NCBI RefSeq assembly: GCF_002760615.1
Contig: NZ_AWWI01000121.1
Location: forward strand, 186,001 to 250,000
Source of the DNA: Puniceibacterium antarcticum
GTDB lineage: Bacteria > Pseudomonadota > Alphaproteobacteria > Rhodobacterales > Rhodobacteraceae
Direction of reading: 5' to 3'
Length of the DNA stretch: 64,000 nucleotides
Within the stretch, counting starts at the first letter, position 1. The number at the start of each line of letters is the position of its first letter. The position numbers and the translations under genes are program-made. The notes below the pieces were generated by a model that saw only the letters and a program-made list of their open reading frames with translations, did no database searches and had not been told where the DNA came from. Positions 43,473-51,815 of this stretch are shown piece after piece.

Positions 43473-44636
43473 ATGGGTCTGCAGGGCAGTCAGATCACGG
43501 TGATCGGGGGCGGCATCGGCGGGCTGGCGGCGGCGTTGGCGCTGCGTCAGCGTGGCGCGGATGTGGTCGTGCTGGAACAGGCGGGCGAGATTTGTGAGGT
43601 CGGCGCCGGGTTGCAGGTGTCGCCCAACGGGCTGCGGGTGCTGGAGGCGCTGGGGCTGACGCTGGAGGGAGCTGTACGCGCCGGTGCGGTGAGCTTGCGT
43701 GATTACCGGGACGGTGCAGAGGTGCTGCGGCTGGATCTGGCGCGGCTTGACGGGGCGCAGGCCTATCACTTTGTGCATCGGGCTGATCTGATCGGGCTGC
43801 TGGCGGACGGGGCGCGGGCGGCGGGCGTGCGGATTCGGCTGTTGCAGCGGGTGAGCGGGGTGCGCATGGGGGCACAGCCCGTGGCGGTGATCGCCAATGG
43901 TGACAGCTGTCCGGCGGATCTGATCATCGGCGCGGATGGGGTGAAGTCTGTGGCGCGAGGCGTGCTGAACGGGCAGGCCCCGGCGCGGTTCACCGGTCAG
44001 GTGGCCTGGCGCGCGGTGGTGCCCAACACCTGCGACCATCCGCCAGAGGCGCGGGTGCATATGGGCCCCGGGCGGCATCTGGTGAGCTATCCGCTGCGGG
44101 GCGGGGATTTTGTGAACCTTGTCGCCGTCGAGGAGCGCCGCAGTTGGACCGAGGAAGGCTGGACCCACCGCGACGATGCCAAGAACCTGCGCCGCGCCTT
44201 TGCGCGCTTTGGCGGGGATGTGCCGGCGCTTCTGGCGGGGGTTAAGGCGCCGGGGCTGTGGGGGCTGTTCCGCCATCCGGTGGCCAAGCGCTGGCATGGC
44301 GAGGGTCTGGCGCTGCTGGGGGATGCGGCGCATCCAACGCTGCCGTTTCTGGCGCAGGGCGCGAACATGGCGCTGGAGGATGCCTGGGCGCTGGCCGCCT
44401 GTCTGGAGCGGGACGGTCTGGCAGAGGGGCTGGGGCGGTATCAGACGCTGCGCCGTCCGCGCGCGGTGCAGGTGATCAACGCGGCCACTGGCAATGCCTG
44501 GAAATATCATCTGAGCAATCCGCTGATCCGGGGGGCGGCGCATCTGGCGCTGCGCGCGGGTGGGCGGTTTGCGCCCGGGCGGATGGTGCATCAGTTCGAC
44601 TGGCTCTATGGCTATGACGTGACGCAGGCGGTGTGA
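43473..44636 (+). CDS. FAD-dependent aromatic-type monooxygenase
   Basis: A 387-residue group A flavoprotein monooxygenase. The FAD-binding motif is ITVIGGGIGGLAAALALRQRGADVVVLEQ. DLIIGADGVKS is the DG motif region. GDAAHPTLPFLAQGANMALEDAWALA is the GD motif. The order and length resemble salicylate or 6-hydroxynicotinate 3-monooxygenases. The substrate is not certain. Frame starts also exist 39 bp upstream; I chose the ATG closest to the flavin motif. xdhC follows 171 bp later, past a spacer where I see no gene. Confidence 0.9.
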   Translation: MGLQGSQITVIGGGIGGLAAALALRQRGADVVVLEQAGEICEVGAGLQVSPNGLRVLEALGLTLEGAVRAGAVSLRDYRDGAEVLRLDLARLDGAQAYHFVHRADLIGLLADGARAAGVRIRLLQRVSGVRMGAQPVAVIANGDSCPADLIIGADGVKSVARGVLNGQAPARFTGQVAWRAVVPNTCDHPPEARVHMGPGRHLVSYPLRGGDFVNLVAVEERRSWTEEGWTHRDDAKNLRRAFARFGGDVPALLAGVKAPGLWGLFRHPVAKRWHGEGLALLGDAAHPTLPFLAQGANMALEDAWALAACLERDGLAEGLGRYQTLRRPRAVQVINAATGNAWKYHLSNPLIRGAAHLALRAGGRFAPGRMVHQFDWLYGYDVTQAV

Positions 44637-44807
44637 TCCCTGCGCCGGGGGTGATCCCACGGAGCGCGTCTGCGGCGCGCGCTGGTGTCTGGTCTGCTTG
44701 ACGAACTTTACGCCCTGATTTCCGGGTGGTGCGGGCTGGGCCGTTGCACCAAGGGAGGGGGCGACACATCTGAAGGGCATGATAGACACCCGTTGGAGGG
44801 ATTGCAC

Positions 44808-45776
44808 ATGGACAGATTTGATACCGCACCGGAGACGGCACTGACCTGGCACCGGGCCGGAGTCGGCGCCGCGCTTGCCACGGTGATCGAAACCTGGGGA
44901 TCGGCGCCGCGTCGCGTCGGCGCGCAGCTGGCGATATCGGGGGCGGGCGAGATTGTCGGGTCGGTTTCCGGCGGTTGTGTCGAGGGCGCGGTGATTGTCG
45001 AAGCGCTTGAGGCGCTGGAAGACGGCGGCGTGCGCGAGCTGGAGTTTGGCGTCAGTGACGGCGATGCCTTTGCCGTGGGCCTTGCCTGTGGCGGCACGAT
45101 CCGCATTCTGGTGGAACCGGTGGGGGCTGTGTTGTCCGAGGCGATGCTGGCTGATCTGGTGGCGGCGCGGGCGGCGCGCAAGCCCGTCGCCTATGTGGCG
45201 GATCTGGAGACTGGCGCGCGGGTGCTGGTCACTGAGGGCTATCCCGAGCGGTTCCGCATGGACCGGTCGGGGTTCGAGGAGGGCACGCGCCGCTTTGTCG
45301 CCATTCACAACCCGCCCTTGCGGCTGATCGTGGTGGGGGCCGTGCATATCGCGCAGGCGCTGGTGCCGATGGCGCGGATCGCGGGCTATGATCCGGTGGT
45401 GATCGACCCGCGCGAGACCTTTGGCTCTGCCGCGCGCTTTCCGGGGGAACGGGTCGTGAACGACTGGCCGGATGAGGCGGTTGAGGCCGAGGGGCTGGAT
45501 TCGCGCACGGCGCTGGTGCTGCTGACCCATGATCCCAAGCTGGATGATCCGGCGCTGGAAAAGGCGCTGCGGTCGGGGTGTTTCTATATCGGGGCGCTGG
45601 GATCGAGCCGCACCCATGCCAAGCGCGTGGCGCGGCTGGAGGGGCTGGGGTTTTCTGAGGGGGAGATCGGGCGCATCCATGCGCCGGTTGGTCTGGATAT
45701 CGGGGCCTCTGGCCCGGCAGAGATTGCCGTGTCGGTGATTGCCGAGATGACGCGTGTGCTGAGGCGCGGCGCGTGA
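44808..45776 (+). CDS. XdhC/CoxF-family molybdo-enzyme maturation protein
   Basis: A 322-residue XdhC-family protein. The N-terminal domain has ALATVIETWGSAPRRVGAQLAI and GSVSGGCVEGAVIVEAL, the latter with the conserved cysteine. The C-terminal Rossmann domain includes LIVVGAVHIAQALVPMARIAGYDPVVIDPR and GALGSSRTHAKRVARL. XdhC binds molybdenum cofactor and helps its sulfuration and insertion into xanthine dehydrogenase-type enzymes. GGAGGG lies upstream of the ATG at 44808. The next gene overlaps by four bases. Confidence 0.92.
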   Translation: MDRFDTAPETALTWHRAGVGAALATVIETWGSAPRRVGAQLAISGAGEIVGSVSGGCVEGAVIVEALEALEDGGVRELEFGVSDGDAFAVGLACGGTIRILVEPVGAVLSEAMLADLVAARAARKPVAYVADLETGARVLVTEGYPERFRMDRSGFEEGTRRFVAIHNPPLRLIVVGAVHIAQALVPMARIAGYDPVVIDPRETFGSAARFPGERVVNDWPDEAVEAEGLDSRTALVLLTHDPKLDDPALEKALRSGCFYIGALGSSRTHAKRVARLEGLGFSEGEIGRIHAPVGLDIGASGPAEIAVSVIAEMTRVLRRGA

Positions 45777-46762
45777 TCTTTGGCAGCGTTCCTTTGAGTG
45801 AGGCCGAGGGCGCGGTGCTGGCGCATTCCGTGCCGCTGGACGGCGGGCGGCTGCGCAAGGGCAAGCTGCTGGCGGTGGCGGATATCGCGACGCTGGCCGC
45901 GGCGGGCGTGGACGAAGTGATTGTGGCGCGGCTGGAGGCGGGCGATGTGTCCGAGGATGCCGCTGCCGCGCGGCTGGCGCAGGCGCTGGTGCCGGATGCG
46001 GCGCGCGCGGGGCTGCGCATTAGCAAGGCCGCGACCGGGCGTGTGAACATCTTTGCCGAGTGTCTGGGGGTGGCCGAGGTCGAGGCCGCCAAGATCGATG
46101 CGATCAATGCCGTGCATCCGATGATCACCGTGGCGACGGTGCCCGAGTGGCAGCGCATGGCGCTGCGGGGCATGGTGGCGACGGTCAAGATCATCTCTTA
46201 CGCCGTGCCCGAGGTGGCGCTGGAACGTTCCTGCGTGCTGGGGCAGGACGGGTTGCGGATGCGCCCCGTGACCGTGCGCCGCGCGCAGCTGATCCAGACC
46301 TTTGTCGAATCGGATGACGGGGTGAAGGGGCAGAAAGCGATTGGCGACAGGCTTGAGCGGCTGGGGGGGGCGCTGGACGACATCTGCCTCGTGCGCCATG
46401 AGACCGCGCCGCTGGCCGCCGCGATTAACGCATCCGAGGCCGAGGCGATATTTATTCTGACCGCGTCTGCCACGTCGGATGTTGCGGATGTGGCACCGTC
46501 GGCGCTGCGTGCGGCGGGGGGGCGGGTGATCCATTACGGCATGCCGGTCGATCCGGGGAACTTGCTGTTTTACGGCGATCTGAACGGGGTGCCGGTGATC
46601 GGATTGCCGGGCTGTGCCCGTTCGCCCGCGCTGAACGGCGCGGATTGGGTGATGGAGCGGATGCTGTGCGGTGTCCCGGTCACGCCGCGCGATATTGCCG
46701 GGATGGGGGTCGGCGGGCTGCTGAAAGAGATCCCGACACGGCCACGCCCGCGTGAAGGCTGA
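45773..46762 (+). CDS. Molybdopterin-binding protein (MoeA/MoCF-like)
   Basis: A 329-residue protein starting at a GTG overlapping the xdhC stop (GTGA). It contains SEAEGAVLAHSVPLDGGRLRKGKLL near the N-terminus and a molybdopterin-binding fold later (EAIFILTASATSDVADVAP, HYGMPVDPGNLLFYGDLNGVPVIGLPGCARSPALNG). The latter resembles the MoCF/MoeA nucleotide-binding region. It likely modifies or delivers the cofactor with XdhC. No molybdo-hydroxylase subunit lies next to it. A bidirectional terminator follows. Confidence 0.88.
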   Translation: MIFGSVPLSEAEGAVLAHSVPLDGGRLRKGKLLAVADIATLAAAGVDEVIVARLEAGDVSEDAAAARLAQALVPDAARAGLRISKAATGRVNIFAECLGVAEVEAAKIDAINAVHPMITVATVPEWQRMALRGMVATVKIISYAVPEVALERSCVLGQDGLRMRPVTVRRAQLIQTFVESDDGVKGQKAIGDRLERLGGALDDICLVRHETAPLAAAINASEAEAIFILTASATSDVADVAPSALRAAGGRVIHYGMPVDPGNLLFYGDLNGVPVIGLPGCARSPALNGADWVMERMLCGVPVTPRDIAGMGVGGLLKEIPTRPRPREG

Positions 46763-46786
46763 CACGCTATCAGAACGTTCCAAAGA

Positions 46787-46826
46787 AAAGGCCGGGAGTA
46801 GGTGACTGCCCCCGGCCTTTGTTGTT
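46787..46826. terminator. Bidirectional terminator between molybdopterin and PQQ genes
   Basis: AAAGGCCGGG (46787-46796) and CCCGGCCTTT (46811-46820) form a perfect 10-bp stem with A's before and T's after. It serves both convergent genes. Confidence 0.85.
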
Positions 46827-46841
46827 TTCAAGCGCCAGAGC

Positions 46842-48980
46842 TTATTCCGGCAGGGCGTAGACCGCGACCTGATCACCCACGGCGGGTTTCAGGATCGAAT
46901 TGCCGCCGCCGATAAAGGCAACATACTGACGGCCCTGGTATTCATAGACCGCCGGGTTGGCGACCACGGGGGCCTCCATCTGGTCGGACCAAAGCTCTTC
47001 GCCGGTCTCAAGGCTGTAGGCGCGGGCCTTGGCATCCATCGTGGCACCGATGAAGACCAGACCGCCCTTGGTCACAGCCGGGCCGCCGATGGTGGGCGAA
47101 CCCATGCTTTCGGGCATGAAAAAGCCGTACATTTGCGACGAGCCAATGGGCTTGCGCCATTTGACGTCCCCGGTGTGCATGTCGAGCGCGACCAGTTCAC
47201 CGAAGGGCGGCTTCCAGCAGGGCATGCCCAGCCAGTTCTGCGCGTTGTTCAGCGACATGCCGTATTCTGCACCTTCCTGCGGATAAAGGCCGTTTTCATT
47301 GCCTGAACCACCGGTTTGCTCGTCGTAATTTTCGCGCGAGAACAGTTTGATATACTGCACGATGTGCGACGTGTTGACGATGGCGGTCTGGCTTTCGGGA
47401 TCAAACGCCACGCCGCCCCATTGCACGCCACCGGCTGAGTCCGGGTAGGCCAGCGTGCCTTCGCCCTTGGTGGTGGGGGGGGTATACAAGCCCTCATACC
47501 AGAGGTTGTCGAACAGTTTGCTGCAGGAGCCCATGCCGACAATATCGGCGATTGGCCAGATTTCGGGCTTTTCCGCCTGATCGAGCAGCGGCGCGGGAAT
47601 GGTCGGGAAGGGCTGTGTGGGGGCATAGTATTCGCCATCCACCGTGCCGTCACCGCCGGGAACCGGGCGTTCCTCGATCGGCCAGACGTCTTCGCCGGTT
47701 GCGCGGTTCACCACAAACAGGAAGCCCATCTTGGTCCCTTGCATCAGGGCCGGGATTTCCTGTCCGTCCACGGTGATGTCCATCAGGGTCGGGGCAGAGT
47801 TGATGTCGTAATCCCAGATGTCATGGTGCACCCACTGGCGCGACCAGACGACCTCGCCTGTGTCAAGATCCAGCGCGGTGGTCGAGGTGGCATAGGGGAT
47901 TTCCTCGGTCCGGTTGCCGCCCCAATAGTTGGGCGAGGGCGAGGAGACCGGCAGATAGACCATGTTCAGACCCTCATCCACCGACATATGGGTCCAGACG
48001 TTGGCGGTGCCGGTCTTCTGGCGGATCTCTTCGGGCAGGGTTTCAAACGCCCACTGAAGTTCGGCCGTTTGCGGATCGACGGAAAACACCGCACCGGGAG
48101 GGGCTTCGGCATAGGCCCAGTCCTTGCCCGCCCAGCCGAGGATGACGTGATTGCCGGTGATTGTCGGCGGCTGCAGGACCGAGAACGGGAAACGGTCGTT
48201 CACGGTGTTCCACTGGTTCACATCCAGCACGCCGTCCTTGCCGAAGCGGGTGCATTTTTCGCCGGTATCCGCGTCAACGGCAAAAAGCTGGGCATCCATC
48301 GTGCCGATATAGACAATCTTCTGGCAGGTCTCACCCGCGACCGGTTCGGGGTTTTCCCAATAGGACACGCCGCGGTTCTTGAGCGCGGGCTGGGTCAGCG
48401 CCTCAAGTGTGGAGTCGGTGTTGAAGGACCACTTTTCGTCGCCGGTGGCCGGATCCAGCGCGAGGATGCGATAGAACGGCGTGCCGATATAGAGCGTGTC
48501 ATTGGCAAAGACCGGTGTCGCGGACCAGACCGTGGCCGGCACATCGCCGGAGCCGTCAGAGACGTCGCCTGTGTGCACCTCCCACACCTTTTTCAGATCA
48601 GCGACATTGTCGGTGGTGATCTGGGCCAGGGGTGAATATTTCTGTGCGTTGAGCTGGCCATGAAAGCCGTCCCAGGTGGCGGTTTCGGGCACCAGCGGGA
48701 TGTCAGAGCGGGTCCGCGTCGTGGTGGCGAGGATCGGGTCAACTACGCCGGGGAAACGGTCCGGGGCTGCGGTGTCGGCCTCATCCGGCGCGGTTTCGTC
48801 TGCCGTTGCAGCCTCGTCTTGCGCGGGCTGGGGCGTCTCTGTGGTCTGCGGCGCGGTCTGCGCAGGCTCTGCGGCCTGAGATTCGGGCGTTGCCGTGTCC
48901 TGCGCAAGGGTGATGGTGGGGGCGACGATCAGGGTCGCGTTGAGGAGTACGGCCGTCAGGGCCGAGGAAGAACGGATCAT
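46842..48980 (-). CDS. PQQ-dependent dehydrogenase of the glucose/quinate type, without its membrane domain
   Basis: A 712-residue quinoprotein. A signal peptide (residues ~1-27) is followed by a low-complexity Ala/Glu/Thr/Pro linker (~28-75). Then comes an eight-bladed PQQ propeller, with NAQKYSPLAQITTDNV at the start, DWAYAEAPPGAVFSVD, WVHHDIWDYDINSAPTLMDI and GGPAVTKGGLVFIGATMDAKARAYSLETGEELW. These resemble membrane glucose/quinate dehydrogenases. The five N-terminal helices fused in E. coli Gcd are absent. They seem replaced by a separate upstream gene overlapping by four bases. The natural substrate (sugar, polyol or quinate) is not certain. Confidence 0.92.
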   Translation of the reverse strand: MIRSSSALTAVLLNATLIVAPTITLAQDTATPESQAAEPAQTAPQTTETPQPAQDEAATADETAPDEADTAAPDRFPGVVDPILATTTRTRSDIPLVPETATWDGFHGQLNAQKYSPLAQITTDNVADLKKVWEVHTGDVSDGSGDVPATVWSATPVFANDTLYIGTPFYRILALDPATGDEKWSFNTDSTLEALTQPALKNRGVSYWENPEPVAGETCQKIVYIGTMDAQLFAVDADTGEKCTRFGKDGVLDVNQWNTVNDRFPFSVLQPPTITGNHVILGWAGKDWAYAEAPPGAVFSVDPQTAELQWAFETLPEEIRQKTGTANVWTHMSVDEGLNMVYLPVSSPSPNYWGGNRTEEIPYATSTTALDLDTGEVVWSRQWVHHDIWDYDINSAPTLMDITVDGQEIPALMQGTKMGFLFVVNRATGEDVWPIEERPVPGGDGTVDGEYYAPTQPFPTIPAPLLDQAEKPEIWPIADIVGMGSCSKLFDNLWYEGLYTPPTTKGEGTLAYPDSAGGVQWGGVAFDPESQTAIVNTSHIVQYIKLFSRENYDEQTGGSGNENGLYPQEGAEYGMSLNNAQNWLGMPCWKPPFGELVALDMHTGDVKWRKPIGSSQMYGFFMPESMGSPTIGGPAVTKGGLVFIGATMDAKARAYSLETGEELWSDQMEAPVVANPAVYEYQGRQYVAFIGGGNSILKPAVGDQVAVYALPE

Positions 48981-49345
48981 GCGGGAACCCCCGTGGTTGT
49001 CTGCGATGTCTGGGCAATGTCAAAGGCCAGCCCGATGATCACCAGACCCATGGCGGCCATGAGCACCCATTCGTGCAGGAAATAGGCGGCCACGGCGGTC
49101 AGAACACCGCCCAGCCCCACCATAAAGCGCAGCACGCCGCGCCATGTGGTGTTGCGGCTGAGCTGGATCAGGATCGCGGCGATGGCGATCAGCAAACAGG
49201 CGACGACCACAAGCAAGGCGCCAGCGGTGCCGTTCACGCCGGTCAGCGGTGTGAGATAATTGTAAAGCGCAACGGCAAAGCCGCCGAGCGCACCGGCAAA
49301 GGTCACGATGGTGCGTGGCGTGCCGGTTGAAGAGGGGTGAGGCAT
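48977..49345 (-). CDS. Four-helix membrane protein, probable anchor of the PQQ dehydrogenase
   Basis: A 122-residue membrane protein with helices at about residues 13-31, 41-61, 72-90 and 93-110. AAGGAG lies eight bases before the ATG at 49345. Its TGA overlaps the ATG of the PQQ dehydrogenase (ATGA), so both are translated together. Membrane glucose dehydrogenases normally carry an N-terminal helical domain that reduces ubiquinone. This gene occupies that place as a separate subunit. Assignment as anchor is inference from position and topology. Confidence 0.75.
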   Translation of the reverse strand: MPHPSSTGTPRTIVTFAGALGGFAVALYNYLTPLTGVNGTAGALLVVVACLLIAIAAILIQLSRNTTWRGVLRFMVGLGGVLTAVAAYFLHEWVLMAAMGLVIIGLAFDIAQTSQTTTGVPA

Positions 49346-49508
49346 TGAGACTCTCCTTCCGTTCAAGTGTGACAGATCGACTCCCCAAGGGTGAGCGTAA
49401 CGCCGCTGACGGGGAATGTCAGGAACGGTATGTCCTTGCCGACACTGTTTATTTTTTGCAAGGGAGGGAACTTTTTGCGGTTTAGCTGCATGTGCATGGG
49501 GCAAAACA

Positions 49509-49536
49509 AAAGGGGCGCGCCGTGGCGCACCCCCCT
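49509..49536 (-). terminator. Terminator after infC
   Basis: On the minus strand GGGGGGTGCGCC pairs with GGCGCGCCCC (plus 49512-49521) and is followed by TTTTGTTTT. It closes infC. Confidence 0.75.
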
Positions 49537-49558
49537 GAAAAACCCGGACTGGATCAGA

Positions 49559-50104
49559 TTATTTGGACACCGGTCCGATCATCATGATCATCTGGCGGCC
49601 TTCCATCTTGGGCATGTTCTCGATCTTGCCCACTTCCTTCACATCCTCTGCGACCCGCTCAAGCAGCTCGCGCCCCAGATTCTGGTGCGCCATCTCACGG
49701 CCACGGAACCGCAGCGTGATCTTGCATTTGTCGCCATTCTCAAGAAACTTGAAGACCGAGCGCATCTTGACTTCATAGTCGTGGATGTCGGTGTTGGGCC
49801 GGAACTTGATTTCCTTGACCTCGATGATCTTCTGCTTCTTGCGCGCTTCGGCTTCGCGCTTTTGCTGTTCATATTTGAACTTGCCGAAATCCATGATCTT
49901 GCAGACCGGCGGGGCCGCATTGGGAGAAATCTCGACCAGATCAAGGCCGGCCTCTTCTGCCATTTCCATGGCACGGGCCGGGGTCACGACGCCCACGTTT
50001 TCGCCATCCGCGCCAATCAGGCGAATTTCATTCGAACGGATGCGATCGTTGATGCGGGGGCCGGTTTCGCGCGTTGGGGGCGCGTTATGGGGTCTGCGGG
50101 CTAT
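49559..50104 (-). CDS. infC: Translation initiation factor IF-3, ATA start
   Basis: Full IF-3 of 181 residues that checks start-codon pairing on the 30S subunit. The N-terminal domain reads [39 protein letters not shown], then a linker helix rich in Lys/Glu. The C-domain is [47 protein letters not shown]. The conserved N-domain extends far upstream of the first ATG or GTG in frame. The only start that fits is ATA at 50104, with AAAAGGA seven bases ahead. Rare start codons at infC allow IF-3 to repress its own synthesis. Confidence 0.93.
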   Translation of the reverse strand: MARRPHNAPPTRETGPRINDRIRSNEIRLIGADGENVGVVTPARAMEMAEEAGLDLVEISPNAAPPVCKIMDFGKFKYEQQKREAEARKKQKIIEVKEIKFRPNTDIHDYEVKMRSVFKFLENGDKCKITLRFRGREMAHQNLGRELLERVAEDVKEVGKIENMPKMEGRQMIMMIGPVSK

Positions 50105-50287
50105 GGTGTAATTCCTTTTGTGTCCTTCGCGTCAGGGGCGCAAGGTAATCGCCACAGACCTGCGTTTCAAGCGGCAAATCGGCGAAACCCCAAGGTTTCC
50201 ACCGCATCCGGCGCCAGTTTTGCGCCCAAAGAGGATGTGGCGCCCGATCCATCCCGGCAGGGCGGCTGCTGAATGAACAGCTCCGGG

Positions 50288-50346
50288 TTTCATCTGCCCA
50301 AAAATATCCTGGGGGACGGGCCGCAGGCCCGGGGGGCAAAGCCCCC
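50288..50346. repeat. Composite dispersed repeat in the infC-fpr gap
   Basis: The gap 50105-50462 holds no gene I can support. It contains TTTCATCTGCCC..ATATCC (50288-50309), hairpin GGGCC/GGCCC (50318-50330) and GGGGGC..GCCCCC (50331-50346). Beyond that come further GC-rich stems around CAGGGG and CCCCTGA to ~50430. It is the third site of the repeat seen at 27217 and 38511. Confidence 0.75.
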
Positions 50347-50462
50347 GACTCTATTGTCTGCCCCCTCAGGGGATGGCGGCAAAGCCCCCTGACACTGTTT
50401 GCCCGCCCTCTCAGGGGGCGGGGGCATAGCGGCCTTCGAAAATGCCGCAGGCGCAACAGATC

Positions 50463-51323
50463 TCAGTCCAGAAACGCCTTTTCGACCACGTAATGTTTGG
50501 GGTCGGAATTCGCACCTTCCTCAAGCCCGTAGCTTTCAAGGATTTCCTTGATCTCAAGGTTGAAGGCCAGGTTGCCGCAGACCATGGCGCGGTCGCTGTC
50601 CTGCGTCGGCTGGGGCACGCCCAGATCGCGAAACAGGCTGCCGTCGCGCATGAGGTCGGTGATCCGGCCCATCTTGGGGCTCTGTTCGCGGGTGGTGGTC
50701 GGGTAATAGCGCAGCTTGGCAAGGTTCTCGGGGCCGATCAGCTCGGACATCAGCTCGTCCGTCTGCAGCGATTCGATCAGTTTCGCGCCATAGGTCAGCT
50801 CCGCCAGTTCGCGGCAGGTGTGGGTGATGATGATCTCTTCGTAATCCTCATAGGTCTGCGGATCGCGCAGGAGCGAGGCGAAGGGCGCAAAACCGGTACC
50901 GGTGGCGAACAGCCAGAGCCGTTTGCCTGGCAGCAGGGCGTCATGCACCAGCGTGCCGACGGGTTTGGGGCGCAGGATGATGTCATCCCCCACCTGGATG
51001 TGCTGAAGGCGCGAGGTCAGCGGTCCGTCCTGCACCTTGATCGAATAGAATTCCAGCTCGTCATCCCAGGACGGCGAGGCGATGGAATAGGCGCGCAGCA
51101 GCGGTTTGCTCTTGCCCGTCTTTGCGTCCGCTTCGCCCATCAGGCCAATCATCACGAATTCGCCGGAGCGAAAGCGCATGCTGGCGGGACGCGTCATGCG
51201 GAAGGAAAACAGCCGGTCGCTCCAGTGCGTCACCTCGGTGACTTTCTGCGCATCCGGAAGGGTGGGGCGTTTTACGGCGGTGGCGTCTGTCACGGTCTGG
51301 CTCACGGGGCGGTGCTCGGTCAT
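50463..51323 (-). CDS. fpr: Ferredoxin-NADP+ reductase
   Basis: A 286-residue flavoprotein moving electrons between NADPH and ferredoxin or flavodoxin. The FAD motif is RAYSIASPSWDDELEFYSI and the NADP side has WLFATGTGFAPFASLLRDP. VCGNLAFNLEIKEILESYG and the end HYVVEKAFLD are typical of the bacterial Fpr subclass. It is 84 bp downstream of the DUF934 gene in the sulfate assimilation cluster, where it would supply electrons to the ferredoxin-type sulfite reductase CysI. The upstream ribosome binding site is weak. Confidence 0.93.
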   Translation of the reverse strand: MTEHRPVSQTVTDATAVKRPTLPDAQKVTEVTHWSDRLFSFRMTRPASMRFRSGEFVMIGLMGEADAKTGKSKPLLRAYSIASPSWDDELEFYSIKVQDGPLTSRLQHIQVGDDIILRPKPVGTLVHDALLPGKRLWLFATGTGFAPFASLLRDPQTYEDYEEIIITHTCRELAELTYGAKLIESLQTDELMSELIGPENLAKLRYYPTTTREQSPKMGRITDLMRDGSLFRDLGVPQPTQDSDRAMVCGNLAFNLEIKEILESYGLEEGANSDPKHYVVEKAFLD

Positions 51324-51407
51324 TTGTTTCACTTGCCGGACGCTTGGGTCCGGCACCTTCTTAACTTGGGGTGTCTGTCAGGGAAAGGCGTCACTTGGGC
51401 GCTGGTG

Positions 51408-51815
51408 TCAGCCGCGCAGCCGGTTCTGATAGTCATGGTCCTGCCAGTTGGCGCGGAACAGCCACTGATCCTCGGGCTGACGGGCGGCAAGGGCGTCGTC
51501 AATCTCGACCTCGTCAAAGCCCGACCGGCGCGCCATGGCGTATTGATCGGCGATCACATGGCCCTGAGCACGCAGGCGGCCGGTGTAGCCGCGCAGGCGC
51601 AGCAGCCGCGCGAGGGTAAAGCCGCGCCCGTCCGCGGAAGACGGAAAAGCGATGCGCAGCATGGGGGCGGCCAGAACCGCGCCGCTCAGCGCGGATTCCG
51701 GCGTGTCCGAGGGCATGTCGAGGGCTGCGGCATTGGTCTGTTCCGCATCAAGGGCGGCAAAGCCGCCGGTCCAGTCGTCGGGGGCAAAGCCTGTGTCGGT
51801 GACGATCACGCTCAT
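51408..51815 (-). CDS. DUF934 protein of the sulfite reductase cluster
   Basis: A 135-residue protein. The DUF934 signature is GRGFTLARLLRLRGYTGRLRAQGHVIADQYAMARRSGFDEVEI. The family is almost always next to cysI/cysH in proteobacteria. It is thought to aid sulfite reduction, but its biochemical role is unproven. AAGGAGAG lies six bases before the ATG at 51815, which overlaps the cysH stop (ATGA). There is no cofactor motif beyond the conserved arginines. Confidence 0.9.
   Translation of the reverse strand: MSVIVTDTGFAPDDWTGGFAALDAEQTNAAALDMPSDTPESALSGAVLAAPMLRIAFPSSADGRGFTLARLLRLRGYTGRLRAQGHVIADQYAMARRSGFDEVEIDDALAARQPEDQWLFRANWQDHDYQNRLRG

Noticed and set aside
43398-45680. 760-codon open frame on the minus strand opposite the monooxygenase and xdhC genes
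   Set aside because: Pro/Arg/Gln-rich composition without motifs, spanning two well-supported genes; an effect of GC bias.
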